NCBI GenBank assembly: GCA_024760505.1
Contig: CP058931.1
Coordinates: 2,180,001 to 2,244,000, forward strand
DNA length: 64,000 nucleotides
From: Nitrospira sp.
Lineage (GTDB): Bacteria > Nitrospirota > Nitrospiria > Nitrospirales > UBA8639
Direction of reading: 5' to 3'
Shown here: one piece after another, positions 1 to 9,448 of the stretch
Layout: each line of letters opens with the position of its first letter
How positions within the stretch are numbered: the stretch's first letter is position 1
Position numbers and translations under genes: made by a program
The notes under the pieces: generated by a model
Told to the model about the DNA's origin: nothing
Seen by the model: the letters and a program-made list of their open reading frames with translations, nothing else
The model's database searches: none

Positions 1-453
1 CTCTATGCGAGATTCAGCCGGCATCGGGCGGGTATCCATAACCGCGAGATGCCCGAGAATTTTACCGGCTGTATCGGTAAGCGGGAGTCCTATATAACTG
101 GCGGCCTTAAGCCCCGCGATATCCGGATCAATGGGAAAGAGATTCAAGAGGTTGTCCGGAAAATGGATGAGACGGGCCTGGTCGATAACATGCTCACATG
201 GCGTGCCGGCAAGGTCCATGGCCCAATCTTTGAGAAACGATCCATTCAAATAAAAGGCCAGAGCTTTCAAACGGCGGGATTCCGGAAAATATTCCGTCAC
301 CCAGGCGGCATGGGTTTGCAGAGCCTTGGCCAGGTTTTCCACCAGGGCTTCAAAAAATCGTTCTCCCGTGACAGTGGCGGTCCCCTCCAGGATAGTTCGG
401 AGTGCAGTCTCTTCGTTGAGGTTCGTTAACGGATCGTGATGGGACCCTGACAT
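1..453 (-). CDS. GAF-domain signalling protein, N-terminal part (runs off left edge)
   Basis: An open minus-strand frame begins with ATG at 451-453 and stays open for 151 codons to base 1, so only the N-terminus is present. The product starts MSGSHHDPLTN and then reads as a GAF-type small-molecule sensor domain: a helix with EGTATVTGERFFEALVENL, a strand with HAAWVTEY, a conserved AGTPCEHVI turn and a core strand near GLPLTDTAGKILGHLAV. In known families this GAF type precedes PAS and histidine kinase modules or sigma-54 AAA+ activator modules, so the missing part should be an output domain. Which output it is cannot be seen. It is divergent from the DsbA-like gene, with about 290 bp of AT-rich sequence between them. 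Confidence 0.8.
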   Translation of the reverse strand, partial: MSGSHHDPLTNLNEETALRTILEGTATVTGERFFEALVENLAKALQTHAAWVTEYFPESRRLKALAFYLNGSFLKDWAMDLAGTPCEHVIDQARLIHFPDNLLNLFPIDPDIAGLKAASYIGLPLTDTAGKILGHLAVMDTRPMPAESRIE

Positions 454-748
454 AGCGTCTCCCAAATAAGAACCGTATTATGATCCATTCGTTTTTAACG
501 TGTAAAGATTGTATAGGTTCGAGGATGCTGGATTTACAGGTACTACGGTTGATGAGGTTCGAAAGGGGAAAGAGTTCCCATGCGTTGTTTTCAGACGTAT
601 CTGAATCTGCATGAACTTTAAAAGAATCCTTGATGGAAAATTGATAAATTACATAAATCCGTGTGGTAAAGTATTTTGATTTTATTCAAGGTTATTCACT
701 TGTTGGGTATGTCTGGGAAGGTCACTGAAAGAGAGCCAGGTGGTAGAT

Positions 749-1405
749 ATGATGGTGAAGTCGCTTATCTATGTGGTTGATCCCATGTGTTCGTGGTGCT
801 GGGGATTTTCAGCAGTCATTGAAGAGATCGTTCGGCGATATCGAGATCGGGTCACGATCGAGGTATTGTTAGGTGGTTTGCGCCCCGGAAATACCGAACG
901 GTTTGATGAGCGACGGCGTGCCTATATTCTCCGTCATTGGCATGCGGTCCATGAACGAACCGGTCAACCCTTTAACTTTGATTTTCATCCTGAGCCTTCG
1001 TTTATGTATGACACCGAACCGCCATCGCGAGCGATGATGGTGATCCGGCAATTGGCTCCGGATAAGGAATTTGTGTTTTTGAAGGCTGTGCAGGAAGCAT
1101 TTTACGTGAAGAACCAGGATGTCACCCATCCGGAAATATTAGCGGATCTTGCCGGCACGCAAGGTATTGACCAGGACAGGTTTCTGGAATGGTTTCATGA
1201 TTCTGCGATGAAACAATCGGTCTGGCAGGAGTTTGATCGGGCTCGTCAATTGGGAGTGAGTGGTTTTCCAGCCCTGCTAGGTCAAAATGGTAATGACCAC
1301 ATCAGATTGACGCAGGGGTATCAAACAACAGGGGTGATGGTTTCACTCATTGACGAATGGCTGGATGGTCCAGCTTCCGGCAACGACAGCCCGTCGGTCG
1401 GATAG
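749..1405 (+). CDS. DsbA-family thiol oxidoreductase (predicted protein-disulfide isomerase)
   Basis: The product is about 218 residues with a thioredoxin-like CxxC active site (CSWC, residues 14-17) straight after the first beta strand, and a cis-proline loop (VSGFPALL) near residue 176. This arrangement belongs to the DsbA/FrnE superfamily, and the sequence around the active site (DPMCSWCWGF) matches the group called predicted protein-disulfide isomerase. There is no signal peptide, so it probably acts in the cytoplasm on disulfides or as a glutathione-dependent isomerase-like enzyme. The ATG at 749 is preferred because AGGTGG lies five bases before it; an in-frame GTG at 740 would add three residues. 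It stands alone in front of yceI, with 111 bp between the two genes. Confidence 0.85.
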   Translation: MMVKSLIYVVDPMCSWCWGFSAVIEEIVRRYRDRVTIEVLLGGLRPGNTERFDERRRAYILRHWHAVHERTGQPFNFDFHPEPSFMYDTEPPSRAMMVIRQLAPDKEFVFLKAVQEAFYVKNQDVTHPEILADLAGTQGIDQDRFLEWFHDSAMKQSVWQEFDRARQLGVSGFPALLGQNGNDHIRLTQGYQTTGVMVSLIDEWLDGPASGNDSPSVG

Positions 1406-1468
1406 GTCATTGTCTCAGCATAGGATGTTAGATGATTCGTAGATCATGGGCTGTTGTTTTTTATGAAC

Positions 1469-1494
1469 GAAGACCATACATATAGTATGTCTTC
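1469..1494. promoter_or_regulatory. Imperfect palindrome upstream of yceI
   Basis: Ten-base arms (GAAGAC-CATAC and GTATGTCTTC, with one bulged C) surround a five-base centre, ending 22 bases before the yceI start codon and just upstream of its GGGAGG ribosome binding site. The position suits a repressor operator or a hairpin in the leader. It matches no operator I recognise. Confidence 0.4.
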
Positions 1495-1516
1495 AAATTT
1501 CACGGGAGGTTAAGTA

Positions 1517-2155
1517 ATGCGGAAGGTTTCCAAAGTGTGTTTTGGGATTGGAACGGTTCTGTTCGTTGGTTTTGGGTTTGTCACGGCTTCGGTTGCAGAA
1601 ATGGCGAAGTGGAAACTGGATCATGATCATTCCAGGGTTGGATTTCAAGTTGCTCATATGGTGGTGTCCAAAACCAATGGCAGGTTTACAGAGTATTCAG
1701 GAACTGTGGAGATGGACGCAGAGGAGAAGGAATTTAAAACCATTGAAGCGGTCATTCAGACCGCCTCGGTCACGACTGATCATCAGAAACGGGATGAGCA
1801 TTTACGAAGCCCGGATTTTTTTGACGTTCAGAAGTTTCCGACCATGACCTATACCATGAAAAGTTATAAGAAAACCGGAGACGACTACACCGCTGTCGGA
1901 GATTTGACTTTGTTGGGAGTCACTAAAGAGATCACATTAGTCGGAACGTTTAATGGGGTCGCTCAGGATCCTTGGGGCAATACACGGGCTGGCTTCACCG
2001 CTTCCGGCACGCTGAACCGAAAGGATTTCGGCATGAAATTCAGCAAATTATTAGATAGTGGCGGAATGCTCGTGGGTGATGAGGTCAATATCATTCTGGA
2101 AATTGAAGTAATCAAAGAAAAGACAGTCGAAAAAGTGAAACAAGAAAAAGAATAA
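1517..2155 (+). CDS. YceI-family periplasmic protein
   Basis: This is a 212-residue secreted protein. An N-terminal hydrophobic signal peptide of about 27 residues ends near TASVAE. The mature part begins WKLDHDHSRVGFQVAHMVVSK, the typical opening strand of the YceI lipocalin-like barrel that binds long isoprenoid or lipid ligands. Further family hallmarks are the DEHLRSPDFFDV segment, the GDLTLLGVTKEI strand and the GFTASGTLNRKDFGM strand. YceI proteins are periplasmic and often respond to stress. The start follows a strong GGGAGG site six bases upstream. The C-terminal tail is rich in Lys and Glu. A palindrome just upstream may control it. Confidence 0.93.
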   Translation: MRKVSKVCFGIGTVLFVGFGFVTASVAEMAKWKLDHDHSRVGFQVAHMVVSKTNGRFTEYSGTVEMDAEEKEFKTIEAVIQTASVTTDHQKRDEHLRSPDFFDVQKFPTMTYTMKSYKKTGDDYTAVGDLTLLGVTKEITLVGTFNGVAQDPWGNTRAGFTASGTLNRKDFGMKFSKLLDSGGMLVGDEVNIILEIEVIKEKTVEKVKQEKE

Positions 2156-2329
2156 AGTGATAGGGGGGAATGTGTGGCAACCGTCTGCATGTTCCCTGTG
2201 AGAATTCACGAGGACATCTGAGCAGTGAAGGAATTAAGGAGAAGGAAGATTCGGTGCCGCCATATCATGGTAAGCCAATCGGCAAGCTCAGGCATTTTCC
2301 TCAAAGGAGTTGACCAATTCCAGATACCT

Positions 2330-3871
2330 TCACTCTGGGCACAGATCCTTCGGGGTAAGCTGAGGATGACAGGCTGTTTGAGGCTGGTCAGCTAACAAGG
2401 TAATCAGTGAGAAGAGAAATTTGGTAGCGATGGCCAAATTTGCCGGTTGAATGGACTCCAGGGTATCAGATGGTTGATGAAAATGGGGGTGCCTGCCGCT
2501 GCTGACAACTGTCACGGTCGGCACCCCGGCCTCAAAAAATGGGACATGATCGCCCCCGGGGAAATATCCATACATTTGAATATTGTCGCCCAATCCCGCC
2601 CGGTCGGCTGCTTGCTGAGCCAGCATCTTATCCATTCGAGTGATCCCAACTGTCAGTTTTCCATTCCCCGCTCCTAGATGATCAAGATTGATCATGGCAA
2701 CTGTTCGATCCAATGGAAAGGCGGGATGGCTGACATAGAGCATCGATCCCAGTAGGCCTCGTTCTTCTCCGTCAAAAGATGCGAAGAGCACGGTCCGTTT
2801 TGGTGAGGTGCCGCTTTGGGAGAGCATTCTGGTCAGTTCCAACATTACTGATGTTCCGGATGCATTGTCATCGGCTCCAGGAAAAAGCAAGCCGGCTTGC
2901 TGGCCAAAGTGGTCGCGATGCGCACCGATGAGAATGAGTTCTTTGCCTAGCTCCTGATCGCGACCCGGTAACATACCGATGACATTGGTCAGCGTTCCGG
3001 GCTGACTGTGGCTTTCCCAATGAAATTGGACCAGAAGCGGAAGGGGTCTGCTACGAAATGTCCCGATATCGTTGGCGGCCTGTTGCAGGGCTTCGAGCGA
3101 GTCCTCAGCTGCATTCAAGGCCTGGTCAAGAAGTTTCCCGTGTATCCATGCCCCAGGGATGGGGCGGTTATCGGGTGTTTCCCCATAGATGGCCAAAGGA
3201 CCCTGCCCCAGACCTTTGCGGGCTTCATAACGGCCAAGTAGTGGACCGGTTACCGTCAAATAGCCTACGGCCCCTCTTTCTTTGGCGATGGCCGCTTTTT
3301 CTTCATGCGTGATCCACCCCGGGTAGGAAGGGGGTTTTCCCCGGAGAAATAGGGCGATGCGATTCTCGACATTCATGCCCTGATATTCATCTATTCCGCG
3401 GGCGGGGTCGACAATGCCATATCCCACAAAGACGACTCTGGCTGTGGTTCTGGTGGCAGGAGAATCCAAAATTGGAAGAAACTCTTGACCTGGAACAAGC
3501 GACATCGTCATTGACCTCTGGTTCGCGCCGATAAGGGAAAGGGTAATGGTCGATGGCTCCAGCAATTGAACTGCGGTCATGAACCGTTGTTGCAACCAAT
3601 GAAAATCCTGTTCGTGTTTTGAAACGTGGTTGGCCGGTTGTAAGCCTAGAGATCGGAATCGATCAACCAGATAGTTGGCCGATTGCAAGCTACCATCCGT
3701 GCCGGCCTGCCGACCCTGATACGATGGATGACTCAATTCGCGAATGTCCTGGATGATATTTCCCATAACCATGGGGATAGATGAAGAAGAGGAGGGCTGA
3801 TGGTCAAAGCCAAAAACAGGAGTCGTGAGGACGAGTCCTATCAAAAATTGGACAATGGGAAGGCGTAACAA
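2330..3871 (-). CDS. Secreted M28-family zinc aminopeptidase
   Basis: The product is 513 residues, with an N-terminal signal peptide of about 21 residues (ends TTPVFG). The catalytic part is the C-terminal half and has the M28 zinc set: a His in GAHRDHFG, the bridging Asp in GADDNASGTS, the Glu pair in FDGEERGLLGS, Asp in MINLDHLG and a final His in PHFHQPSD. The segment at roughly residues 130-250 looks like a PA-type insert before the metallopeptidase fold. M28 enzymes remove N-terminal residues from peptides; with a signal peptide this one acts in the periplasm or outside. TTG is the likely start, with AGGTAAG just before it. It follows the DUF3365 gene on the same strand after a 111 bp gap. 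Confidence 0.88.
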   Translation of the reverse strand: MLRLPIVQFLIGLVLTTPVFGFDHQPSSSSSIPMVMGNIIQDIRELSHPSYQGRQAGTDGSLQSANYLVDRFRSLGLQPANHVSKHEQDFHWLQQRFMTAVQLLEPSTITLSLIGANQRSMTMSLVPGQEFLPILDSPATRTTARVVFVGYGIVDPARGIDEYQGMNVENRIALFLRGKPPSYPGWITHEEKAAIAKERGAVGYLTVTGPLLGRYEARKGLGQGPLAIYGETPDNRPIPGAWIHGKLLDQALNAAEDSLEALQQAANDIGTFRSRPLPLLVQFHWESHSQPGTLTNVIGMLPGRDQELGKELILIGAHRDHFGQQAGLLFPGADDNASGTSVMLELTRMLSQSGTSPKRTVLFASFDGEERGLLGSMLYVSHPAFPLDRTVAMINLDHLGAGNGKLTVGITRMDKMLAQQAADRAGLGDNIQMYGYFPGGDHVPFFEAGVPTVTVVSSGRHPHFHQPSDTLESIQPANLAIATKFLFSLITLLADQPQTACHPQLTPKDLCPE

Positions 3872-3982
3872 GTTTCTTACCTATTCCTTGTCATAACAGA
3901 GATTGAAAGAATGCGTGTAACGGGGGAAGGGTATAATTGAAAATGTGAAAAATGGAGCCTGTGGCGGAACCTGTGCCGGGCG

Positions 3983-4585
3983 TTAGTCCTCCAGAGGAAT
4001 GGTGATGACAATGGCCCCCATGAGGTCGCCCTTTTTAAAGTCACGCTTGGGGCTTAAGGGGTGAGCATTATGGCAAGTAGTGCAGGTATCGTTAATCGCG
4101 GTATCGGCATAAATGGCCTGGAACAAGCGTTTTTTACCGGTGGATACAATTCCGCGTTGAGGAGTATCGGAATTGAGCGAAAGTTGTTCCAAGGCCTTTC
4201 GTTCAAAATCCGTTGCAGGCCCATTCCTTCGATAAATTGGCCAGAGACTAATTAAACGGAAACGAATGCCGTGACCTGATTCCGCCACCAATTTGCTGGA
4301 GATATGGAGGAACTGCGCAGGAAGGGGAATGGCATTTTTGTTTTCCCAATCTTCTCGCGCCATAACCACGCCTTGCTCCTGCATCCTTTTCACGATATGC
4401 GTCGTGTAGACGTGACGGTCCGCCTCAACGATGGCATGAATAAAGTCTGCAACTTTCTCCGGTGATAGATTTTTCATGGCGTTGGATTCACCTGCTTGAA
4501 GGAATGAAGAAACACCTATTCCTATGAGGAGAGTGGCAAGAAAAACCATGGATAAGCCGGTCCTACTACCCCGTAGGCTTGTCAT
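3983..4585 (-). CDS. Periplasmic c-type haem DUF3365 (Tll0287-like) protein
   Basis: A 200-residue protein with an N-terminal signal or anchor (residues 13-31) and a single haem c attachment motif CTTCH at residues 168-172, followed by HPLSPKRDFKKGDLMGAIV, which is the usual ending of DUF3365 domains. The family has a PAS-like fold binding haem covalently and is often the sensor part of, or genetically linked to, histidine kinases. Its start overlaps the stop of the upstream kinase by four bases (ATGA), so the two are translationally coupled. I infer that it senses redox state or a gas for that kinase, or supplies a haem input in the periplasm. The neighbour link is seen; the role is inferred. 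Confidence 0.85.
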   Translation of the reverse strand: MTSLRGSRTGLSMVFLATLLIGIGVSSFLQAGESNAMKNLSPEKVADFIHAIVEADRHVYTTHIVKRMQEQGVVMAREDWENKNAIPLPAQFLHISSKLVAESGHGIRFRLISLWPIYRRNGPATDFERKALEQLSLNSDTPQRGIVSTGKKRLFQAIYADTAINDTCTTCHNAHPLSPKRDFKKGDLMGAIVITIPLED

Positions 4586-7053
4586 GACGTTGTACTCCTT
4601 TCCTTCGTCAGGTGGGCATTCGAGACGGGTAAGGTGATCAAACAGGTCGTTCCCCGGTTTTCTTCACTTTCCATTCGAATGTGTCCGCCTAATTTATTGA
4701 TAATTCGATAGGCCACGGTGAGTCCAAGGCCCGATCCTTCTCCCTGCCCCCTCGTCGTAAAAAAAGGGTCAAAGACTCTGGGGAGATGAGTCGGGGCGAT
4801 GCCGCGCCCCGTGTCTTTAATGCGGATTTCCAGATCGTGCCCTGACGCTTCTGTTGAAATAGTAAGCTTCCCACCTTCTTTCATCGCTTGAAAAGCATTG
4901 GTGATGATGTTGGTAAAGGCCTGTCCAAGTTCCAAGGCTTTTCCCTGGATGGAAGGGATGGGTCCCAGGTGAGTCTGGATTTCCACCGGGATTGATGGGA
5001 AGAGATCCTTGACCGTAGTCACGGATTGTTCCAGCAGTTCATTGAGGTTAATGAGCGTTTGCCCTTCAGTCAAATTTTTTCCGGATTGACCGGTAAAGTC
5101 CCGAACGACTGAAGCCATACGTTTTCCATGTTGAACGATGCCCCGGGCATATTCTTTGATTTGCTCGGGGTTGGTCTCCTCTTGTATCGCTTCACCTAAT
5201 CCAATAACTCCGACTAAAGGATTATTGAGCTCATGCCCAATCCCGGCACTGAGAACGCCCAGGCTTGCCAGTTTTTCCCCTTGGATAACCCGGTCCTGGA
5301 GGATACTTTCTTCCGTCGTATCTCGTAAGACCAATCCGGCACTTGGCCCCCTTCCCGGGCGCGCCTGGACACCAAACCAACGGTACCGGAACGTTCGCTG
5401 ATTGATCCGAATTTCCTGGCGATTGGTGCCCGATTGAGCCCAATTTGTGGGAACCAGTGGATCTTGCAACGAGGCGGTGGAGGGATTGGCCTTCGTATTG
5501 TCTGAAGATGGAGGTTCCATAACCTGGACCGCGTGCATCTCCTGTTTCAGGCGGTCTCGTGTCGCAGGATCCAAGGAGAAAATTTGGAACAGTGGGGTGC
5601 CGATGATCTCGCCGTTCGTGACGGCGAAGGCTTCTTTCGAGGCCTTATTCAAATACTCGATGTGTTCGTCTGGGCCAATCATAAGAACCGGGTCAGGCAC
5701 ATTATCCAGAATTTTAATGGTTGACTCCTCAAGGTATTTCACTTCCTGGGTTTTCAACTCAACTTGGCTTTCTAATCCGGCAAACTGTGAAGCAAGTTGT
5801 TGGTTCATGCGATTGACTTCATCGGCCAATTCCTCAATTTCATCGCCGGTGGACAATGTTATGGGCTCACGATATTCCCCTCTGCCGATTTGCCGGGCAG
5901 CTTCCTGAAGGCGACGAATGGGTGCGGCAATTCGATTGGCCGCTATATATCCCAATGTGACGAGCAGCGCCACTCCAAGTAATCCAAAAGCTGCCGTCCA
6001 TTTAAAAAAATGCTCTATGGGGGCAAAGACCTCCCCGGATGACTGCCAGACAAACATATGCCAGGTCTGGCCGGTGGAGAATTTGGTAATCTGATTGGTA
6101 TTACTCAGGGGGGCAAATCCAATGATGGAGGCTGCTGTGCCCCCATGCCCATCGCTTGGGGCTGGAGTCCATCCGGTCTTAAGGGGGGTAACAAGGGGAA
6201 TCAGGCGGGTGTCACTAATTGAGGTGCCCGTGGGAAGGATCGGGCAGCTCAAGACGACGCCACGGCTATCAATGAGCATGACATGGCCGGTTTTGCCAAA
6301 TCGAATAATGTCGATGGAAGGGGCAAAGAACTCCTTGGCGTCATAAATTCGGTGCAGGACGCCGATGGCTTCATACCGCAAACTATCCATGATGGGGAGC
6401 GCGAGAGTAAACGTATAGACTCCCAGTCGTGAATCAAACGCTACCTGGCCTATATACGGTTGACCGACTCCATTGTGGAATGCACCTTTCCACCATACTT
6501 CTTCCCGATGAAGGTAGGGAATGTCGGAATCCAGGCTCGCAATGACCCGTCCTGCACGATCGGTGATAAATAAGCCACGTGTGGCAGATCGGGTAATCAG
6601 TGGAATGGGATGGCCCGGGTCCATAAAGGTTCCCCCCACATGTTGTTGCAGGATCTCGGCAAATGGTCCTTTCAGAATTCGTTGAAGCATGTCGGCATCC
6701 TTAGCGTTCCAGGCTTCTTGTTCTTGGTTGAGGGTGCGAGCCAGCTCTTGGGGATTCAACTCACTGAGGGCATCGCGGATGTGTTCCAGGCGTGCAATGA
6801 TTTTGACATCGGTTGTCAGTAAGGCCGTGCGAGCCAGTTCATCTGCCATGACCAGATCAAGCTTTCTGGCCGTCTCTGTTGCGAGAGCTTCAAAGCTGGA
6901 TCCATTGACCTCGCGAATTTCCTGTGTGCCCTGGTAGAAAGCCAGCAGGAGTCCAATGATCAAAGGAAGTGCACCGACCAACAGCATGGACAGAACCAGT
7001 TTTTTGGTCAATCCTTTTTTTCTTTTGGCGGGTTTGGGTTTAGGGTTGTCCAC
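4582..7053 (-). CDS. Membrane sensor histidine kinase (Cache-HAMP-PAS-HisKA-HATPase)
   Basis: The 823 residues hold a basic N-terminus, TM1 (about 18-40), a long periplasmic double-Cache-like sensor (about 45-345), TM2 (about 351-371), a HAMP segment (372-425), a short coiled coil, a PAS domain (about 445-580), and the HisKA domain with phospho-acceptor His607 in GIGHELNNPL. The HATPase domain carries DTGRGIAP and GEGSGLGL. Ligands of such Cache domains are typically small organic molecules. The gene overlaps the Rossmann-kinase gene by 14 bp upstream and the DUF3365 gene by 4 bp downstream, so three signalling genes are coupled. The cognate regulator is probably the single-domain receiver at 8313-8744. 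Confidence 0.92.
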   Translation of the reverse strand: MDNPKPKPAKRKKGLTKKLVLSMLLVGALPLIIGLLLAFYQGTQEIREVNGSSFEALATETARKLDLVMADELARTALLTTDVKIIARLEHIRDALSELNPQELARTLNQEQEAWNAKDADMLQRILKGPFAEILQQHVGGTFMDPGHPIPLITRSATRGLFITDRAGRVIASLDSDIPYLHREEVWWKGAFHNGVGQPYIGQVAFDSRLGVYTFTLALPIMDSLRYEAIGVLHRIYDAKEFFAPSIDIIRFGKTGHVMLIDSRGVVLSCPILPTGTSISDTRLIPLVTPLKTGWTPAPSDGHGGTAASIIGFAPLSNTNQITKFSTGQTWHMFVWQSSGEVFAPIEHFFKWTAAFGLLGVALLVTLGYIAANRIAAPIRRLQEAARQIGRGEYREPITLSTGDEIEELADEVNRMNQQLASQFAGLESQVELKTQEVKYLEESTIKILDNVPDPVLMIGPDEHIEYLNKASKEAFAVTNGEIIGTPLFQIFSLDPATRDRLKQEMHAVQVMEPPSSDNTKANPSTASLQDPLVPTNWAQSGTNRQEIRINQRTFRYRWFGVQARPGRGPSAGLVLRDTTEESILQDRVIQGEKLASLGVLSAGIGHELNNPLVGVIGLGEAIQEETNPEQIKEYARGIVQHGKRMASVVRDFTGQSGKNLTEGQTLINLNELLEQSVTTVKDLFPSIPVEIQTHLGPIPSIQGKALELGQAFTNIITNAFQAMKEGGKLTISTEASGHDLEIRIKDTGRGIAPTHLPRVFDPFFTTRGQGEGSGLGLTVAYRIINKLGGHIRMESEENRGTTCLITLPVSNAHLTKERSTTS

Positions 7054-8104
7054 CGGACACCTTACCTTCTTCTACAGGAGGGATGGCGGGGAAGGACAAT
7101 CGGAAGGTGGTCCCTTTCCCCAATTCGCTTTCGACTTGAAGATCCCCATGATATTTTTTGACAATGGTTTTGACGTTATAGAGTCCGAGGCCCGTCCCCT
7201 GGCCTTTCGGTTTCGTTGAAAAGAAGGGATTGAAAATCTTTTGGAGGTGTTCCGGAGAAATGCCACAGCCGGTGTCGCTGATAGCAATCTGAACGGTTCC
7301 GTTGCGGTGTGAGGTAGTAATGGTGAGGCTGCCTTTTTCTTCCATGGCATGAATGGCGTTAGTAATCAGATTGATGAATACCTGGAGGATTTCTTCGGGT
7401 TTCGCCTGGACGGTCAGGCCGTTTTGGTAATGTTTCTGAACCGAAATTTCCCGAAATTTTGTCGCAAATCTGGAAATGCTTAAGGCTTCATCTAGTCTGG
7501 CATGGAGGTCGATTTGTTCGAGTTCCTGATGACTGGATGTGCGAACATAATCCGTGATATTTCGTGAAATGGCTTGAATGCGTTGAGCCGCTTCATGGAT
7601 GCTGGCGGCATGGAGTCGAATCCGATCGAGATTGTTTTCCTCTTGAATTTCTTCGGCCATCGCCAGAATGACATACAGGGGGTTATTGATGTCATGGGCA
7701 ATCCCTGAGGCAAAAGTTCCCATGCTGGCTAATTTTTCGGATTGAAACAGTTGTGTTTGGATAAATGTTTGATGTTGGATCAACTCTGAGAGAACTTTGG
7801 CGGCGGTCCCTCCAAGCACTTCAGCCCCGCTGTGTTTGTGCTCCGTAATGTATGAAGGAAGAATGGGGTCCCCGGTCACGTCAATAATTAAATTCAGCTT
7901 GTCTTCCTGAATAAGCTTCAGAGGGTGAGAGACGGTCGGAATATTGTGAAGTCTGGCCAGTTGAAACCCCAAGGCGTGAGGATTTGTGTCGGCAATGCCC
8001 AGGAGACGGATATGGGGTAAATTAAGAAAGGATTCCAACATGGCCGTTCCCCCCTTGCCGGCTCCGAGAATGGCAATGTTTATGGGAGGTTCAACGGTCG
8101 CCAT
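7040..8104 (-). CDS. Rossmann-domain histidine kinase fusion
   Basis: A soluble protein of 354 residues. Residues 1-110 form a dinucleotide-binding Rossmann domain with GAGKGG (14-19) after the first strand, an acidic residue at the end of the second strand (GIAD) and a DVTGDP turn, like the N-terminal NAD(P) domains of dehydrogenases. Residues 120-350 are a histidine kinase core with His137 in GIAHDINNPL and ATP-lid motifs DTGCGISPEHL and GQGTGLGL. The start is set by AGGAGGGA in front of ATG 8102-8104; a longer reading frame to 8188 lacks such a site. No catalytic dehydrogenase domain is present, so I infer that the nucleotide or a ligand is sensed, not turned over. It overlaps the next kinase gene by 14 bp. 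Confidence 0.88.
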   Translation of the reverse strand: MATVEPPINIAILGAGKGGTAMLESFLNLPHIRLLGIADTNPHALGFQLARLHNIPTVSHPLKLIQEDKLNLIIDVTGDPILPSYITEHKHSGAEVLGGTAAKVLSELIQHQTFIQTQLFQSEKLASMGTFASGIAHDINNPLYVILAMAEEIQEENNLDRIRLHAASIHEAAQRIQAISRNITDYVRTSSHQELEQIDLHARLDEALSISRFATKFREISVQKHYQNGLTVQAKPEEILQVFINLITNAIHAMEEKGSLTITTSHRNGTVQIAISDTGCGISPEHLQKIFNPFFSTKPKGQGTGLGLYNVKTIVKKYHGDLQVESELGKGTTFRLSFPAIPPVEEGKVSGGQP

Positions 8105-8202
8105 GGAATCCCTCCTTGATTGTTGGAGTGGAGGAGGATGGAAGGCTAAGGTTGGGTGGGGAGCATGAGAAGTTTCTCCATATCTCAAAGGTCATATGGT
8201 AG

Positions 8203-8229
8203 AAAGCCCTATCCTGAGGATAGGGCTTT
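8203..8229 (-). terminator. Hairpin between response regulator and kinase operon
   Basis: A perfect 12-base stem (AAAGCCCTATCC / GGATAGGGCTTT) with a three-base loop lies 84 bases after the stop of the receiver gene and about 100 bases before the Rossmann-kinase start. Only a short T run follows, so it may be a partial terminator or an RNA-stabilising stem that sets different expression levels for the receiver and the kinases. Confidence 0.6.
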
Positions 8230-8312
8230 ACTCGATATACCATAGTTTTCTTCATGGGGAACGATTCTCCCGCGAGAAGAAACTCAAAATCTGAAAAGTT
8301 AGTCCAGTCAGA

Positions 8313-8744
8313 TTACAGGCGATTGAGATCTCGTTTTTCCATGGCGGTGGCCACGGATTTAATGAGCTTTTCTTTTTCAACCGGTTTAACGAGATAATCC
8401 ACAATCCCCTGCTTGAGAAATCCCGTGGCCATTTCCATATCCGGGAATCCCGTCAGTACAATAAGTGGAACACGCGGGTATTGCTGTTGGAAATAATTAA
8501 TGGCTTCCACGCCGTTGATTTTTGGCATGCGAATATCGGAAATGATGACGTCCAACATTAAGGGATTTTCGCCTTTCTGCACTTCCTGAATAGCCTTTTC
8601 CCCATCCTCCGCCTCAATGACATCATATCCGGCCTTTTCGAGCGTCATTCGTACGACTTTTCGGACATCGGGTTCATCGTCCACGACGAGAACCAGGCCG
8701 TTGGTTTTGTGTCCTCCAAACATTGCTGCAGTTGTTTCTGCCAT
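8313..8744 (-). CDS. Single-domain response regulator (CheY-like receiver)
   Basis: The 143 residues contain only a receiver domain: acidic pair VDDE (21-24), phospho-acceptor Asp70 in ISDIRMP, Thr in LIVLTG and Lys in YLVKP. With no output domain it must act by protein-protein contact or as a phosphorelay shuttle. AAGGAGAAG precedes the ATG. It is first in a run of minus-strand signalling genes, separated from two kinases by a hairpin, and both kinases lack an attached receiver, so it is their most likely phosphate acceptor (inference). Confidence 0.92.
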   Translation of the reverse strand: MAETTAAMFGGHKTNGLVLVVDDEPDVRKVVRMTLEKAGYDVIEAEDGEKAIQEVQKGENPLMLDVIISDIRMPKINGVEAINYFQQQYPRVPLIVLTGFPDMEMATGFLKQGIVDYLVKPVEKEKLIKSVATAMEKRDLNRL

Positions 8745-9448
8745 TACTCTTCTCCTTTGTTGTTAGGTGAGTAGCCTGATTAAATTTTCAATTGGTCAGA
8801 GGGAAAAGAAAAATGTTCTTATCACTTCTGAAAGCACAATATTATCGTAATCAACCGATAAGAGAAAGGGTTAATTTGGCCTTCATATTGGCCATATTGG
8901 GAATGACAAAGGCGGATATAGGGTAAATCGCTCGGGCGTGCCCAATATTGTTCCTGAAGCCTATCCGGGAATCGTCCTGTTTTCCTCACTTCTGTCCATT
9001 TCGGTGTCTCCAAACAGGATTCGTCAACATTTTAGAGGATTCTCTTACTCCTGCGGGCGATAAATGAGAACCAGTATTTTTGAAAAGTGTCGCAATGGGG
9101 TGGTGTTTCCGCTCCAAGACTGGAATCCATCATTTTGTCTCATGGCTTCGAAGGTCAGATCCAATTTTGGCAGCTATGCCAATATGAGGAGACAGGGGGG
9201 GGACGGTTAATGTTACTAAAAGTTTACGGAGTTTGATAGCTCTGTGGGCAATTGGTTGAAAATTTTTTTCACACGACCAACGAACGGCTCGACTAGGGAA
9301 GGAATTTTGGAAAGGGATGGAATCGATTCGGGGCCCAATATGATGAGCGGACATCATGTGGAAAAAGATGTGGATTTCCTCCAGGAATAAACGTGGAGGA
9401 CCGTTTGGAGTTGAGGAACTTACTTGAGGAATGGGTTCACACGTTTGG
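8745..9448. other. 704 bp region without a convincing gene
   Basis: Short open frames exist here (for example minus 8822-9013 and 9130-9357), but none has a ribosome binding site or a recognisable sequence. The left part should hold the promoter of the receiver gene (minus strand). A run of eight G lies near 9196. I see no RNA gene or mobile element. Confidence 0.5.
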
